Shown: positions 1 to 10,811 of the stretch, one piece after another
Numbering within the stretch: position 1 is the first letter of the stretch
Layout of the letters: the number at the start of each line of letters is the position of its first letter
From: Aristolochia californica
Lineage: Eukaryota; Streptophyta; Magnoliopsida; Piperales; Aristolochiaceae
Assembly (NCBI GenBank): GCA_029961685.1
Contig: JARWKL010000006.1
Span: 9,740,748-9,804,747 of the forward strand
Reading direction: 5' to 3'
DNA: 64,000 nucleotides
Program-made: the position numbers and the translations under genes
The notes under the pieces: model-generated
What the model saw: only the letters and a program-made list of their open reading frames with translations
Told to the model about the DNA's origin: nothing
Database searches by the model: none

Positions 1-2278
1 TTAAATATCTTTTGATTTGAGGATCTTCCTCTTGATCAGTGTTCTCTAGCATAATTTTTTGATCATTAGTAAGAACATTAATCTGATGCATTTGGGCCAC
101 AGATTGTAAGTGTGAACAACTACAATCGGGGTCATCTTCTGATAGACTGGATAAGGCATAATCAATGTCATCTCCAGAATCATAATTTAAAAGAATTTTT
201 GCCAACTGGATTTTTAATCCTTCATCAATTTGAATTTGGTTTAATTTCTCTTTTGTTTTGCATCTATTGGAATAGTGGCCTAATTTACCACATTTATAAC
301 AGACAATTTTCATTTTGTCTGGAGGATTTCTTCGAGGAGGTGGTCTCCTAGGTTCAGGACGAGTCTTTTGATGAGACTGTCTTTTGGGATATCTCCTACT
401 CTGGTGTGAGTAGGGTTTGGGTCTCTTAGAATGAGAGACTTTCGCTTTGCCCTTCCTTTGAGTGGAAGGTAGTGGTCTTGTGTCACAGGCAAACTGTTCA
501 CAGAATTCACCAAGCTCTCGCTTTCCAGTAAGATTTTGTTTCTTAAGCTGAGCTTGAAGTTTTAAATCATTACATAAGGTCGGTCCTTCTTGAATAAGAG
601 CACTGGTAAGTAGACCATATGTATATTGTTGGTAGTTAATAATTCCTACCTCATTACCTAACCTTTTGCGTACCTTGCAAGCAAAAAGTGTGGGTAATCT
701 ATCAATAAAATTAGCTTTCCAATATTCATTATTGGCATCGGTTCGTTGCATAACCTTAGTAAGGAAAACATCTTTATACCATCTAAAATGGCTAAGTGTT
801 CTACATCTAAGATTTTGCAAAACATCTCTTCCCTTATCAATAGTGGAAGTCAAATTGCCAATAAAATGATGAACAATACATGAAATTAAGGTATAAACCA
901 CATCATCCTCACCAAGGAAGGCTTGGCCTGATTCAGTTTTGATTACCTTTTTTGAATTGTAAATTTCATGATGTTGTTCTGGGGTAAGTATATTATCCCA
1001 CCAACCTTTGAGGGTTCCAGAAAACCCCGCAGTTAACATTTCTGCTATTCCTTGATCTGAATTCTTATGTTGTCTACAGATGGTAGCATACATAAGCATT
1101 CTGTGACAATGTTCTAGAATCTGATATTCAGGCATGGTATCTATGTTCCATTCATAAATGGATCGACCATCATAAGCTTTTTGATCTAAATAAACATTCT
1201 CTTCATATAACAGGTCCTGGGGTGAAGGCCTATGATAATAGAGTTTGGTTTTTAGTTCCCAATCCTGAGTAGATTTCTTTGTAAAATCCAATTTGTGAAT
1301 ACTCAGATGATCTCTAATCATTTCCTAAAGAATCTCTTCAGTCTGATTGATATTGGTTAAACCCAGATCATGAAGATTAGAGTTTTGACCTTCATCAGAA
1401 TCAGAGTATGCTGAAGGAGTTAAATCTTCAGTATTATTTTGTGATAAAAAATCTTCTTGAGATGCTTCATTATGTGATTCATCAGCTTCCAACACATGGA
1501 GACTTTTGCGAACCACCTCAGATTGGGCTTCATGAGCCTATTGGGCTTGTTTAATTTGATCATCGGAAAGATTTAGTTTTCCAAGCTTGGTTAATAATTC
1601 TTCAACAACTTCAGAATTATTATCCAATTTAAAGTTCCTAATTAGAACAAGTGGTTTGATGAGTGGTTTACCATTCATCAACAGAGGTAATTTTTGAGAA
1701 GATAAGTCAAAGGGATTTTGACAATATTTCTCTGGTGTATCCTTATCTAATAACTCTTCAATTCTTGTAAGTTGTTGTCCAATAATTTGAAGATTTAAAT
1801 TGGTAAAGTTGTTTTGTCTCCTGATCTGACCCATTGGATTCAGAGAGATTTCAGGATTAACAAAAGCAACAACTTCCACAAAATCAGGGGATTTCCCTGA
1901 GGGACTTGGAATTTCAAGTCTAATTGGATCAGTAGGAGGATGAACTGATCTGACATTGATGCCAGACATAAGGTGTCATTCTTTCATGATGGTAGAAAGA
2001 GTGGGAACGGTGGAAGAAACTAAGGGTAGTTTCTCTTCTTGCTTTAGTCTGGTTTGCATGAACCAATCAACAAAGGACATGATGATCTTTTTTGTTTCCA
2101 AATAAAGATAAAAGTCGTTTGATAATGTCATGCGTTCTGCGGCCCCATAGGTGTCAAAAAACCAATTTTTGAAACCTAGATTATTGGGGTGAAAGAATGC
2201 AGCTTTAATGGCTGCTCGGTTCACCACAAAAGGTGGTGGTGGCTGGGAACTCTGTGGAGGTGTAGAAATCATAGTCAT
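1..2278 (-). pseudogene. ORF2 polyprotein, coat protein and zinc knuckle part (broken)
   Basis: This is the N-terminal half of the viral coat protein-polymerase polyprotein. Visible parts in order are a conserved N-terminal domain (about 1,700-2,270), an acidic serine-rich stretch (about 1,340-1,500), the coat protein core with its GWWDN motif (about 990-1,000), a basic region (about 340-480), and an intact CCHC knuckle at 260-301 (C-x2-C-x4-H-x4-C). The knuckle would bind viral RNA in the capsid. In-frame stops occur at 1976-1978 (TGG changed to TGA) and 1538-1540 (CAG changed to TAG). The start ATG at 2276-2278 overlaps the MP stop. Protease and RT lie beyond the window. Confidence 0.85.
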
Positions 2279-2857
2279 AGAGTAAAACCAGTCATTTCAC
2301 TGGGAGTGGGAGAAGTCTTTTCATGCTCCCTTTCTTGGTAGACCCCATGAGGTATCTGGGTGTCGAATATGTGAATTCCTTTTAATGAGGAATCGTCTTT
2401 AATGGATTTTTTTTCATCCAATTCCTGTAGGCGAGTAGATGGACCTACATCCGAATATCGGTAAAGAGACCCTGTAAGGCGTCTTATCCTTGAAATTAAT
2501 TACCTCATCACCATTTGCTGATTGGATGACATGATCAATATCTTGATTAATCAGGAGTCTTGGAGGAACAGCCTGAGGAATTGTCCAGTTGGCTGGGAAA
2601 TGAATTTTCTCCTAATTGATCATTCTTGGAGTGGCAACATTTGCACTCATTAGATCGGTTTCGATCAAAACTGTCTTACCCTGATCTTGTAAGTGTAATA
2701 CCTTAGGGACTAAGGTATTCATTATTTTGAAATGAATCCTAGCTATAACAGCAACGGTTTCAGTTCCAGGAATAAAATTGTATCTCTGTGTTAGAATCCT
2801 CAACTGAATAGATTCTAACAAATTCCTATTGGTTAATGATAGGGTAAGGTTTGGATG
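2275..2857 (-). pseudogene. Movement protein gene, 3' part (truncated, frameshifted)
   Basis: This is the C-terminal portion of the viral movement protein, which in this family carries the virus through plasmodesmata. It keeps the block that ends in the conserved threonine/serine/proline-rich tail before the stop. Compared with other copies, 14 bases are missing near 2,460, which shifts the frame. The 5' half is absent: at 2851-2857 the sequence switches to the opposite strand of the same gene. Confidence 0.8.
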
Positions 2858-3003
2858 CATACAGATTGCGTTCAAACCCTTGACCTTATTAGGGATGAAC
2901 ACATGTCTTCAGGCCATACTTCGTGATGGTCAATGTTTGGATTGGAAACCCTCATTAATGGGTATAGTTGAAACAAGTCTCAGTAGGGGACCTGTTTATT
3001 ATT
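2851..3003 (+). pseudogene. Movement protein gene fragment, inverted
   Basis: About 150 bases match the middle of the movement protein gene on the plus strand, facing the minus-strand fragment to its left. It runs through the segment coding GMNTCLQAI and LSRGPVY, then passes into a TTTC array. It is too short to be functional. Confidence 0.85.
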
Positions 3004-4531
3004 TCTTAATTGATTCCTTCTTCTTTCTTTCTTTCTTTCTTTCTTTTTTTCTTCTTTCATTTTTTATTCTTTTATTTCTTTCTAGTTTCTTTCTTTATTT
3101 CTTATTTTGTTCTTCTTTCTTTCTTATCTTTCTTTTTTCTTTTTTCTTTCTTTGTTTTGTTTATTTTTTGTTCTTTTTTATTTTTTCTTTCGTTCTGTTT
3201 AGTTTTTTTCTTTTTTCTTTTTTATTTATTTTTCTTTTTTTCTTGTTCTTTCTTTTTTCGAATTTCTTTCTTTCTTTCATAATTAAACAAAGAAGAGAAT
3301 ATATAAAAGAAAAAATAAAGAATGAAACAACAAATATATTTCATCTTTCTTTCTTCTTTCTTTCTTTTGGATTTCTTTCTTTTCGTCCTCTTTCTTTCTT
3401 ATCATTGTTGTTTCTTTTTTTCTTGCACCTGTCTTTCTTCTTTCTTTATTTATTACTTTTATTCTTTCTTTCTTTCTTTCTCACGTCTTTATTTGTTTCT
3501 TTTATTCCTTCTTTCTAGTTTCTTTCTTTCCTTTATCTTTCTTATCTTTCTTGTTTCTCTCTTTTTCTTTGATTATTTATTTATTTTTTCTTGTTCTTTA
3601 TTTTGCTGTTTCTTCTTCCATTCTTTTTTTTATCTCTATTTCGTCGTTCTTTCTTTTCATCTTGTTTCGTTATTTTTCGTCTTCTTTCTTTCTTCGTTTT
3701 TTTATTTTTCTTTCTTTATTTTTTTCTTTCTTTCTTTCTTTCTTACTCTTTCTTTCTAACTTGTTTGTTTGTTTCTTTCTTAATTCTTTCTTTCTTGTTT
3801 CTTGCTTTATATTTTTCTTATTTTTTTATTTTTTTCATTTTTCTTTTTTTCTTTCATGTTTCTTTCTTGCTTCTTTCTTCCTTTCCTGCTTCTTTATTTC
3901 TTGCTTCTTTCTTTCTTGATTCTTTCTTTTTTTTTCATTCTTTCTTTCTTTCTTTCTTTCTTCATTGTTTCTTTTTTTCTTCTTTCCTTATTTTCTCTTT
4001 ATTTCTTGATTCTTGCTTATTTCTTTCTTATTTCTTTCCTTATTTCTTTCTATTATTCTTTCTTTCTAGTTTCTTTCTTTCTTCTTTCTATGTTTCTTTG
4101 TTTTATCCTCTTTCTTTCTTACTTTTTTCTTTCTTACTTTTTTCTTTCTTCTATCTTTTTTCTTTCTTTCATCATTCTTCCTTTCTTGTTTCTTGCCTTA
4201 TATCTTTCTTATGTTTCTTTCTTTCTTCATCTTTGTTTCATTTTTTCTTGTTTTTCTTCTTGCATCTTTTTGTCTTGATTCTTTCTTTTTTCTATTTTTT
4301 TCTTTTTTTCTTTCATTCTTTTTCTTTTTTTGCCTCCTTTCTTTCATTCTTTCTTTCTATTTCATTTTTTATTTCTTTATTTTTTTATTTCTTATTCTTT
4401 CTTTCTAACTTGTTGTTTTTTGTTTGTTTGTTTCTATTGTAATTCTTTCTTTCTTCTTCTTTCCATATTAATTATTTATTTCTATTTGCCTTTTTATTCG
4501 AACTTTCTTATTTTTTTATTTCTTCATTCAT

Positions 4532-4571
<40 letters not shown>

Positions 4572-6649
4572 GTTTCTTTATTTCATTATTTCTATTTCTT
4601 TCCTTCATATTTCATTCATTATCATTGTCTTTCTTTTTTCCTTTCTAATTTCTTCTTTCTTTCTTTCTTTCTTTCTGTCTTCTTTCTTTCTTTATTTCTT
4701 TTTTCTTTCTTTCTTTCTTTCTTTCTTTTTTCTATCTTTATTTCTTCTTTCTTTCAATTTTTATGTCTTATTTCCTTTTTTCTCTCATATTTCGTACTTC
4801 CTTCTTCCCTGTTTCTTATTTCTTCTTGCCTTCTTTCTTTCTTGTTTGTTTGTTTGTTTGTTTCTTCTTTCATTCTGATGTTTTCTTCTTTATTTCTTGT
4901 TTGTTTATTTCTATCTTGATTATTTCTTTCTTCTTCTTTTCTTCTTTCTTATTTCTTTCAAAGTGCCTTATTTCTTTATTTATTCTTTTCTCTTTATTTC
5001 TTCATTCGCTCATTTGTTCTTTTTTGTTTATTTCTTTTATTGTTTATGTTTCTTTCATTTATTTTTCCCGATTTCTTTCTTAATTTCTTCAGCTTTCTTT
5101 CAATCTTTCTAATTTCTTTCTTTGTTCTTTCTTTATTTCTTTCTTTGTTCTTCTTTCTTTATTTCTTTCTTCCTCTCTTCTTCTGTCTTTCTTTTTTATT
5201 TTAATCTTTATTTCTATCTTGTTTCTTGCGTTTTTGTTTCTTTTTTCTTTCTTTCTTATTCTTTCTATCTATCAATCTTTCTTCTTCCCATCTTTCTTTG
5301 TTACAATGATTTGTCTTTATTTTTTTGTTTTCTTTATTTCTTATTTTTATTTTTCCTTTTCTTTTTAATCATTCATTCATTCATTCTTTCTTTCTTTCTT
5401 TAATCTTCTTTGTTTTCCTTATTGATTCTTTCTTTAATCTTCTTTGTTTCTTTCTTCCTCTTTTCTTGTCTCTATCTTGTTTATTTTCATCTTTCTTTCT
5501 ATCTTGTTTCTTGTTTTTTTGTTTCTTTTTTTTTTTTTTGGTCCTTATTCTATCTATCTATCTTTCTTCTTTGTATCTTACTTTCTTTCTATATTTTGTC
5601 TTTCTTTTGTTTTTTCTTTCTTTCTTTCTAGATTCTTCAGTTTTTCTTTTTTCATTTTTTTCATTTTTTCTTTCTTTTTGTCTTCTTTCTTCCTATAAGT
5701 TTCATTTTTTAATTTTTACTTTTTTATTCTTCCTTCTGATTTGTTTGTTTGTTTGTTTCTTCTTTTCTTCTTTATTTTTTTTCAATGTGTCTTATTTATT
5801 TATGTATTCTTTCTTGTTTATTTTTCTCTTTATTTTTTATTTATTTTTTCTTTATTTTTCATTTTTTATTTTTTCTTTATTTTTCATTTTTTATTTTTTC
5901 TTTCATTTTTTATTTTTTTCTTTAATTGTCAATGTTTGTTTGTTTCTTCTTTTTCTCTTTCTTTTTATCTTACTTCCCTTTTCTCCCTTCTTCTCCTTCT
6001 TTTCCTTTTCCTATTTTCCTCTTTGCTCTTTTTTTCCTTTTTCCTTAATTTTCATTTTCCTTCTCCTCCTATGCTTATTTTTTCGTTTTCTTTCTCCTCC
6101 TTATATCCTTTTCTTTTTCTCTCTTTTTCATTCTCCTCTTTTTCATATTTACTATTCCTTATTTTTTTCCATGTATTTGTTTCATATTTTCCCTTTAACA
6201 TTTTCTTTTTTTCTTCACTTTTGTTTTTAAATTTTCCTTTCTCGTATTCTTTCTTATTATATTTTCTCCTCCTATTGTTCTTTTTTAATTATTTCCTCAT
6301 TTCCCCCAATTTCCCTTCAATATCTTTTTTTCTACTCTCTCTTTTTTCATTTATCCCTTTCTTTCCTTTTCCTCTTTTTTCTTCCCTCCTATTGATTTGT
6401 TTTTTTCATTTTCCCCCTTTTCTCCCTTCATTATCCAATTATCTTTTTTCCTTCTTCTTTCTTTTTTTCTTCTCTCTCTTTCTAGTTTCATTTTTACTTT
6501 CTTCTCATTTCTTTCTTCTTCTTTATCTATTCTTAATTATTTCTTCTTCTTTCCTTCTTTCTTTCTTTTTTTTTTATTTTTTCTTCTCTTTTTTATTTTT
6601 TCTTTTATTCTTGTTTCTATCTTTCTATATTTATTTTTTTCGTCCTTGT
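3004..6649. repeat. TTTC polypyrimidine array
   Basis: This is 3.6 kb in which the plus strand is almost all T and C, based on degenerate TTTC units with TTTA, TTTG and TTCC variants. Pure runs occur near 4,535-4,570. A non-TTTC island at about 3,275-3,330 contains ATTAAACAAAGAAG. From about 5,960 to 6,450 the tract becomes C-richer. Long open frames here encode only Phe/Ser/Leu and are by-products of base composition. Small marker blocks with the core AAAGTGCC or AATGTGTC recur at about 4,960 and 5,783. Confidence 0.95.
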
Positions 6650-7918
6650 TTCTTCAAGAAAAATGAAATGCAGAAAGAAAGGTGAAATATAGAAAGTAAA
6701 ATGAAATATAGAAAGAAAGATGATATATAGGAAGTAAAATGAAATTTAGAAAGAAATATGAAATAAAGAAAGAGAAATTAATATTTGAAATGAAGTTGAA
6801 ATATAGAAAGTAAAATGAAATATAGAAAGAAAGATGAAATATAGAAAGTAAAACGAAATATAGAAATAAAACAGAAATATAGAAAGTAAAATGAAATGTA
6901 GAAAGAAAGATGAAATATAGAAAGTAAAATGAAATATAGAAAGAAACAAGAAATATAGAAAGAAAGATGAAAGATAGAAAGTGAAATAAAATATAGAAAG
7001 AAAGTTGAAATATCGAAAGTAATATGAAATATAGAAAGAAAGATGAAATATAGAAAGTAAAATGAAATATATAAAGAAATATGAAGTATAGAAAGTAAAA
7101 TGAAATTTAGAAAGAAAGAAGAAATATAGAAATTAAAATGAAATATGGAAAGAAACAAGAAATATAAAAAGAAAGATGAAATCTAGAAATAAAGATGAAA
7201 GATAGAAAGTAAAACGAAGTATAGAAAAAAGTTGAAATATAGAAAGTAAGATGAAATATAGAAAGTTAAATGAAATATATAAAGAAAGATGAAATATAGA
7301 AAGTAAAATTAAATATAGAAAGTTAAATGAAAAATAGAAAGTAAAATGAAATATAGAAATAAAGATGAAATATAGAAAGCAAAATATAGAAAAATAAAAC
7401 CAAATATAGTAAGAAAGTTGAAATATAGAGAGTAAAATAAAATATAGAAAAAGAGATGAAATATAGAAAGAAAGATAAAAAAATAGATAGAAAGATGAAA
7501 TATAGAAGGAAAAATAAAATACAGAAAGACTGGTGAAATATAGAAAGACTGATGAAATATAGAAATTAAAATAAAATATTGAAAGAAAGATGAAATATAT
7601 AAATTAAAATTAAGAATATAAAAAATAAAAATAAAAATGAAGTATATAAAGTAAAATGAAATAAAGAAAGAAAGAAGACATATAAAAAGTAAAATGAATA
7701 TACAAGGAAAGTTGAAAAATAGAAAGTAAAATGAAATATAGAAAAAAAATATGAAATATAGAAAGAAAGGAAAACTATAGAAAGTAAAATGAAATATAGA
7801 AAGAAAGATGAAATATCGAAAGTAATATAACATATAGAAAGAAAAATGAAATATGAAAAGAAAGTTGAAATATAGACAGTAAAATGAAATATAGAAAGAA
7901 AGACGAAATCTAGAAATA
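6650..7918. repeat. GAAATATAGAAAG minisatellite
   Basis: This is about 1.27 kb of a degenerate tandem repeat with a unit of about 19-20 bases, built on GAAATATAGAAAGTAAAAT and a sister form ending in AAAGAT. The two forms often alternate, giving a unit of about 38-40 bases. The purine-rich strand is the plus strand, opposite to the TTTC arrays on both sides. There is no coding content. Confidence 0.9.
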
Positions 7919-8185
7919 CTTTCTCTCTTCCATTATAATTTCATTCCTTTTTTCTTCCTTCTATTTATCTTTCTTTTTGCTTTCTTTCTTTCCTTCTTCT
8001 TCCATTATTTTTTCTTCTTTCTTTCTATATTTCGTCTTTCTTTCATTCTTTCTGTCTTCTTTCTTTATTTCTTTATTTCTTTTGTTCTTTCTTATTCTTT
8101 TTATTTCAATCTTCTTTCCATTGTCCCTTTTTATTTCTTTCTTTCTTATTATTTTTATTGCCTTCTTCTTTCCCTTTCCCTTTCC

Positions 8186-8229
<44 letters not shown>

Positions 8230-8966
8230 TTTCTATCCTTATTTCTTGTTTCTTTCTTTCTTTCCTTCTTTCTATCTTTTTTCTTACTTCCTTCTTCCTT
8301 CTTTCTTTTTTCTTCTTTCCATCTTTCTTTCATGTTTGTTTGTTTCATTTCTATTTTCATTTATTCAGATTCTTTCTTCCTTTATTTCTACTTTTTTTTA
8401 TTTCTATCTTGTTTCCTTCTTTCTTCTTCTTTTCTTCTTTCTTATTTCTTTCAGAGTGCCTTATTTATTTATTTATTCCTTCTTGTTTCTTTCTTTCTTT
8501 TTCTTTCTTATTTTTTTATTTCTTTGTTCTCTCTATTGTTCTTTTTTGTTTCTTTCTTTCATTCTTTTTTCCCTGTTTATTTCTTCATTTCTTCAACTTT
8601 CTTTCATTATTTCTTTCATTCCTTCCTTTTGCTTCTTTCTTTCTCCTTTTTTCCTTTTTTCCTCCTTTCTTCTTCATTCTATTTTTGTCTTTATTTCTTT
8701 ATTTATTTCTTTTTATTTATTTCTTTCTTTCTTCTTTCTATCTACATTTCATGTTTCTTTCTTCTTCTTTCCTTCTTTCTTATTTCTTTCTATGGGCCTA
8801 ATTTCTTTATTTATTCCTTCTTGTTTTTTTTCTTGTTTTTTAGTTTGTTTGTTTGCTTTTCTTTATTTCTTCTTTCCATATTTCTTCGTTCTCTTTCGTT
8901 CTTCTTTATTTCTTTGTTCATTGTTTATGTTTAATTTATTCTTTTTGCCATGTTTCTTTTGGATAA
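7919..8966. repeat. TTTC polypyrimidine array
   Basis: The plus strand returns to a T/C-rich array with a pure TTTC run near 8,185-8,225. Two marker blocks with the core GTGCC or GGGCC followed by TTATTTATTTATTCC lie at about 8,452 and 8,791. It passes directly into viral coat protein sequence at about 8,967. Confidence 0.93.
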
Positions 8967-9113
8967 TTGCATGCGTTCTGCGTCCCCATAGGTGTCAAAA
9001 AACCAATTTTTGAAACCTAGATTATTGGGGTGAAAGAATTCAGCTTTAATGACTGCTCTGTCCACCACGAAAGGTGGTGGATCTGGGTTACTCTGGTAAG
9101 GTGTAAAAATCAT
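8967..9113 (-). pseudogene. ORF2 polyprotein, N-terminal stub
   Basis: The first roughly 49 codons of the coat protein-polymerase polyprotein remain, including the conserved FFHPNNLGFKNWFFDTYG block. The ATG at 9111-9113 lies two bases after the movement protein stop. The gene is cut at about 8,967, where a TTTC array begins. Confidence 0.85.
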
Positions 9114-9115
9114 AA

Positions 9116-10138
9116 TCACAGAGTAGAGCCAGTCATTTCACTGGGAGTGGGAGACGTTCTGTCGTGCTCCCTTTCTCGGTAGACCCCATGAGGTATCTGG
9201 GTGTCTGATAAGTGGATTCCTTTTAATGAGGAATCATCCTTTAAGGATTGTTTTTCATCCAATTCCTGTAGGCGACTAGATGGACCTACATCCGAATACC
9301 GGGATGACGTGGGTGGTAAAGAGACTCGGTAGGGAGTCTTGTCTTTGAAATTGATAACCACATCGCCATCAGTTGATTGGAAGACATGATCAATATCCTG
9401 ATTAATCAGGAGTCGTGGAGGAACAGCCTGAGGAATAGTCCAGTTGGCTGGAAAATGAATTTCCTCCCAATTGATCATCCTGGGAGTGGCAACATTCGCA
9501 CTCATTAGATCGGTCATGATCAAAACAGTCTTACCTTGATCTGGTAAGTGTAATACCTTAGGGACTAAGGTATTCATAATTTTGAAATGGATCCTTGCTA
9601 TGATAGCAATGGTTTCAGTTCCAGGAATAAAATTGTATCCCTGTGTTAGAATCCTTAATTGGATAGATTCTAACAAATTCCTATCTGTTAATGATAGGGT
9701 AAGATTTGGATGGACATTAAAGTAAACATGTCCCCTACTGAGACTTGTTTCCACTATACCCATTAATGAGGGTTTCCAATTCAAACAACGACCATCTCGA
9801 AGTATGGCCTGCAGACATGTGTTCATCCCTAATAAGGTCAAGGGTTTGAACGCAATCTGTATGCATCCAATATGCATATATTTCTTCTCAGTATCAGCTA
9901 GACACTTATTGAGATCTGTTAACTCTAATAATTTAAGAGTTGAATCTTGATTTTCAAGATTAATTGTTTGTTCCATGGTTTTAATTCCCATGGTACTAGA
10001 AAGGGTGAAAGTTCCTTTCTTGTATATGGATGTAGGTTTAATGGACGGAATTGTCCAATCATTCAATTGTTGTTGAACTTTATACTCAACTAAAGATGCA
10101 TTTTTAACTGATCTAGTAATCCTACTACTGGATGCCAT
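9116..10138 (-). CDS. Movement protein, 30K-like (intact)
   Basis: This gene encodes a 340-residue protein resembling the cell-to-cell movement proteins of caulimovirids, which modify plasmodesmata. It is the only movement protein in the window open from its ATG to its normal stop. The ATG at 10136-10138 (protein start MASSSRIT) is chosen because all copies share it; an in-frame ATG ten codons upstream also exists. The central region has the conserved GCIQIAFKPLTLLG, GPVYFNVHP-like and NWEEIHFP blocks, and the tail is rich in Ser, Asp and Pro. The TGA stop is followed by TT and the ATG of ORF2. Its viral promoter lies upstream at 10,812. Assignment to the 30K family is by position, size and resemblance. 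Expression is unknown and function is doubtful in a silenced copy. Confidence 0.78.
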   Translation of the reverse strand: MASSSRITRSVKNASLVEYKVQQQLNDWTIPSIKPTSIYKKGTFTLSSTMGIKTMEQTINLENQDSTLKLLELTDLNKCLADTEKKYMHIGCIQIAFKPLTLLGMNTCLQAILRDGRCLNWKPSLMGIVETSLSRGHVYFNVHPNLTLSLTDRNLLESIQLRILTQGYNFIPGTETIAIIARIHFKIMNTLVPKVLHLPDQGKTVLIMTDLMSANVATPRMINWEEIHFPANWTIPQAVPPRLLINQDIDHVFQSTDGDVVINFKDKTPYRVSLPPTSSRYSDVGPSSRLQELDEKQSLKDDSSLKGIHLSDTQIPHGVYREREHDRTSPTPSEMTGSTL

Positions 10139-10601
10139 CTTGTGATAAATTAAAAAATTAAAAACCAAAGTTAAAACACAATTAAAGTAAACGAAAAGTA
10201 AACTAATTTACACTACAGCTAAGAGTGGTAAAAGATAACCAGAAGGAGGAATATCCTAGTATGAAGTAAAATATTATAAACTGATTATATGGTAATCATG
10301 AACGAAGCAAACTATTGTTCAGAATATCATAATTCATGTATTGTTCATCATCTTCTTGATCAGATACACGTCTGTCAACGATTTAAGAGTATAGTGGCCC
10401 TTCAAAGCCTACGCCTATCCACGACAACGGCAACACGGGCATACCTCAACGTGACTTGGGTGACGTCCCATATCATAACAAGAATGACGATGAAGAGTAA
10501 AATTATTATAACATCGCGAAGTAAGTTAACTCCCCAAATGATTAAAACATAAAAAATTTATAATAGATTACTCCATACCTGGATATTCAAGGTTTAGCCT
10601 T
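10139..10601 (-). promoter_or_regulatory. Viral RNA leader between primer site and MP
   Basis: About 460 bases separate the primer binding site from the movement protein ATG. The leader is AT-rich except for a CpG-rich block at about 10,396-10,470 that is conserved in two other copies. Long leaders with short upstream reading frames and strong structure are typical of caulimovirid pregenomic RNA, where ribosome shunting can bypass them. Here that mode is inferred. Confidence 0.7.
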
Positions 10602-10618
10602 CCTTGGCTCTGATACCA
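10602..10618 (-). promoter_or_regulatory. Primer binding site for tRNA-iMet
   Basis: On the minus strand this reads TGGTATCAGAGCCAAGG, matching the initiator methionine tRNA 3' end used to prime minus-strand DNA synthesis in caulimovirids. The other two copies read CCATGG at the end, so this one has a T-to-A change at the third base from the end. Confidence 0.88.
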
Positions 10619-10700
10619 ATTACGGCAGGAGAAAGGAAGTAATACAGAAGGCAATAAGAGAAATTAAACAGGCAAAGAATAAATTTAAACTTAGTACTAA

Positions 10701-10706
10701 TTTATT
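10701..10706 (-). promoter_or_regulatory. Poly(A) signal AATAAA of viral pregenomic RNA
   Basis: AATAAA on the minus strand lies 106 bases downstream of the TATA box and upstream of the primer site. This spacing fits a terminally redundant pregenomic RNA in which the signal is skipped on the first pass and used on the second, as known for caulimovirids. Confidence 0.65.
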
Positions 10707-10811
10707 CACAATATCATAAAGTACTTACAGAATCCTTCAGAACACGAGTAGGCAACCTTGACAACAAAGGGGAAGGTGATTCAAATGATGCCTTAACATA
10801 AGACACTATCT

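Larger units (their letters stand above)
1..2857 (-). mobile_element. Endogenous caulimovirid element 1 (type A, partial)
   Basis: This viral copy runs off the left edge of the window. Read on the minus strand it carries the 3' part of the movement protein gene, then the coat protein and zinc knuckle of ORF2, up to the linker before the protease. At 2851-2857 it meets a plus-strand piece of the same movement protein gene. Several frame breaks show it is a fossil. The family call comes from similarity to the other copies in this window and from the MP, CP and CCHC order typical of Caulimoviridae. Confidence 0.88.

Noticed and set aside
666..869. Antisense frames over the coat protein, repeated in several copies
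   Set aside because: They recur only because the coat protein itself is repeated; they are shadows of the minus-strand gene.
3004..6685. Long open frames of 100-314 codons rich in Phe, Ser and Leu
   Set aside because: They come from TTTC repeats, which contain no stop codons in most frames. There is no domain, and overlapping frames are equally open.
6650..7918. Possible CRISPR array
   Set aside because: Units are tandem without unique spacers, degenerate, and in a plant nuclear context. It is a minisatellite.
8106..8360. Lys/Glu/Arg-rich open frames on the strand opposite TTTC arrays
   Set aside because: Same cause: GAAA read in any frame gives Lys, Glu, Arg and Asn with few stops.
10289..10552. 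87-codon open frame in the leader
   Set aside because: It runs antisense to the viral leader, is not kept open in the other two leader copies, and shows no family.
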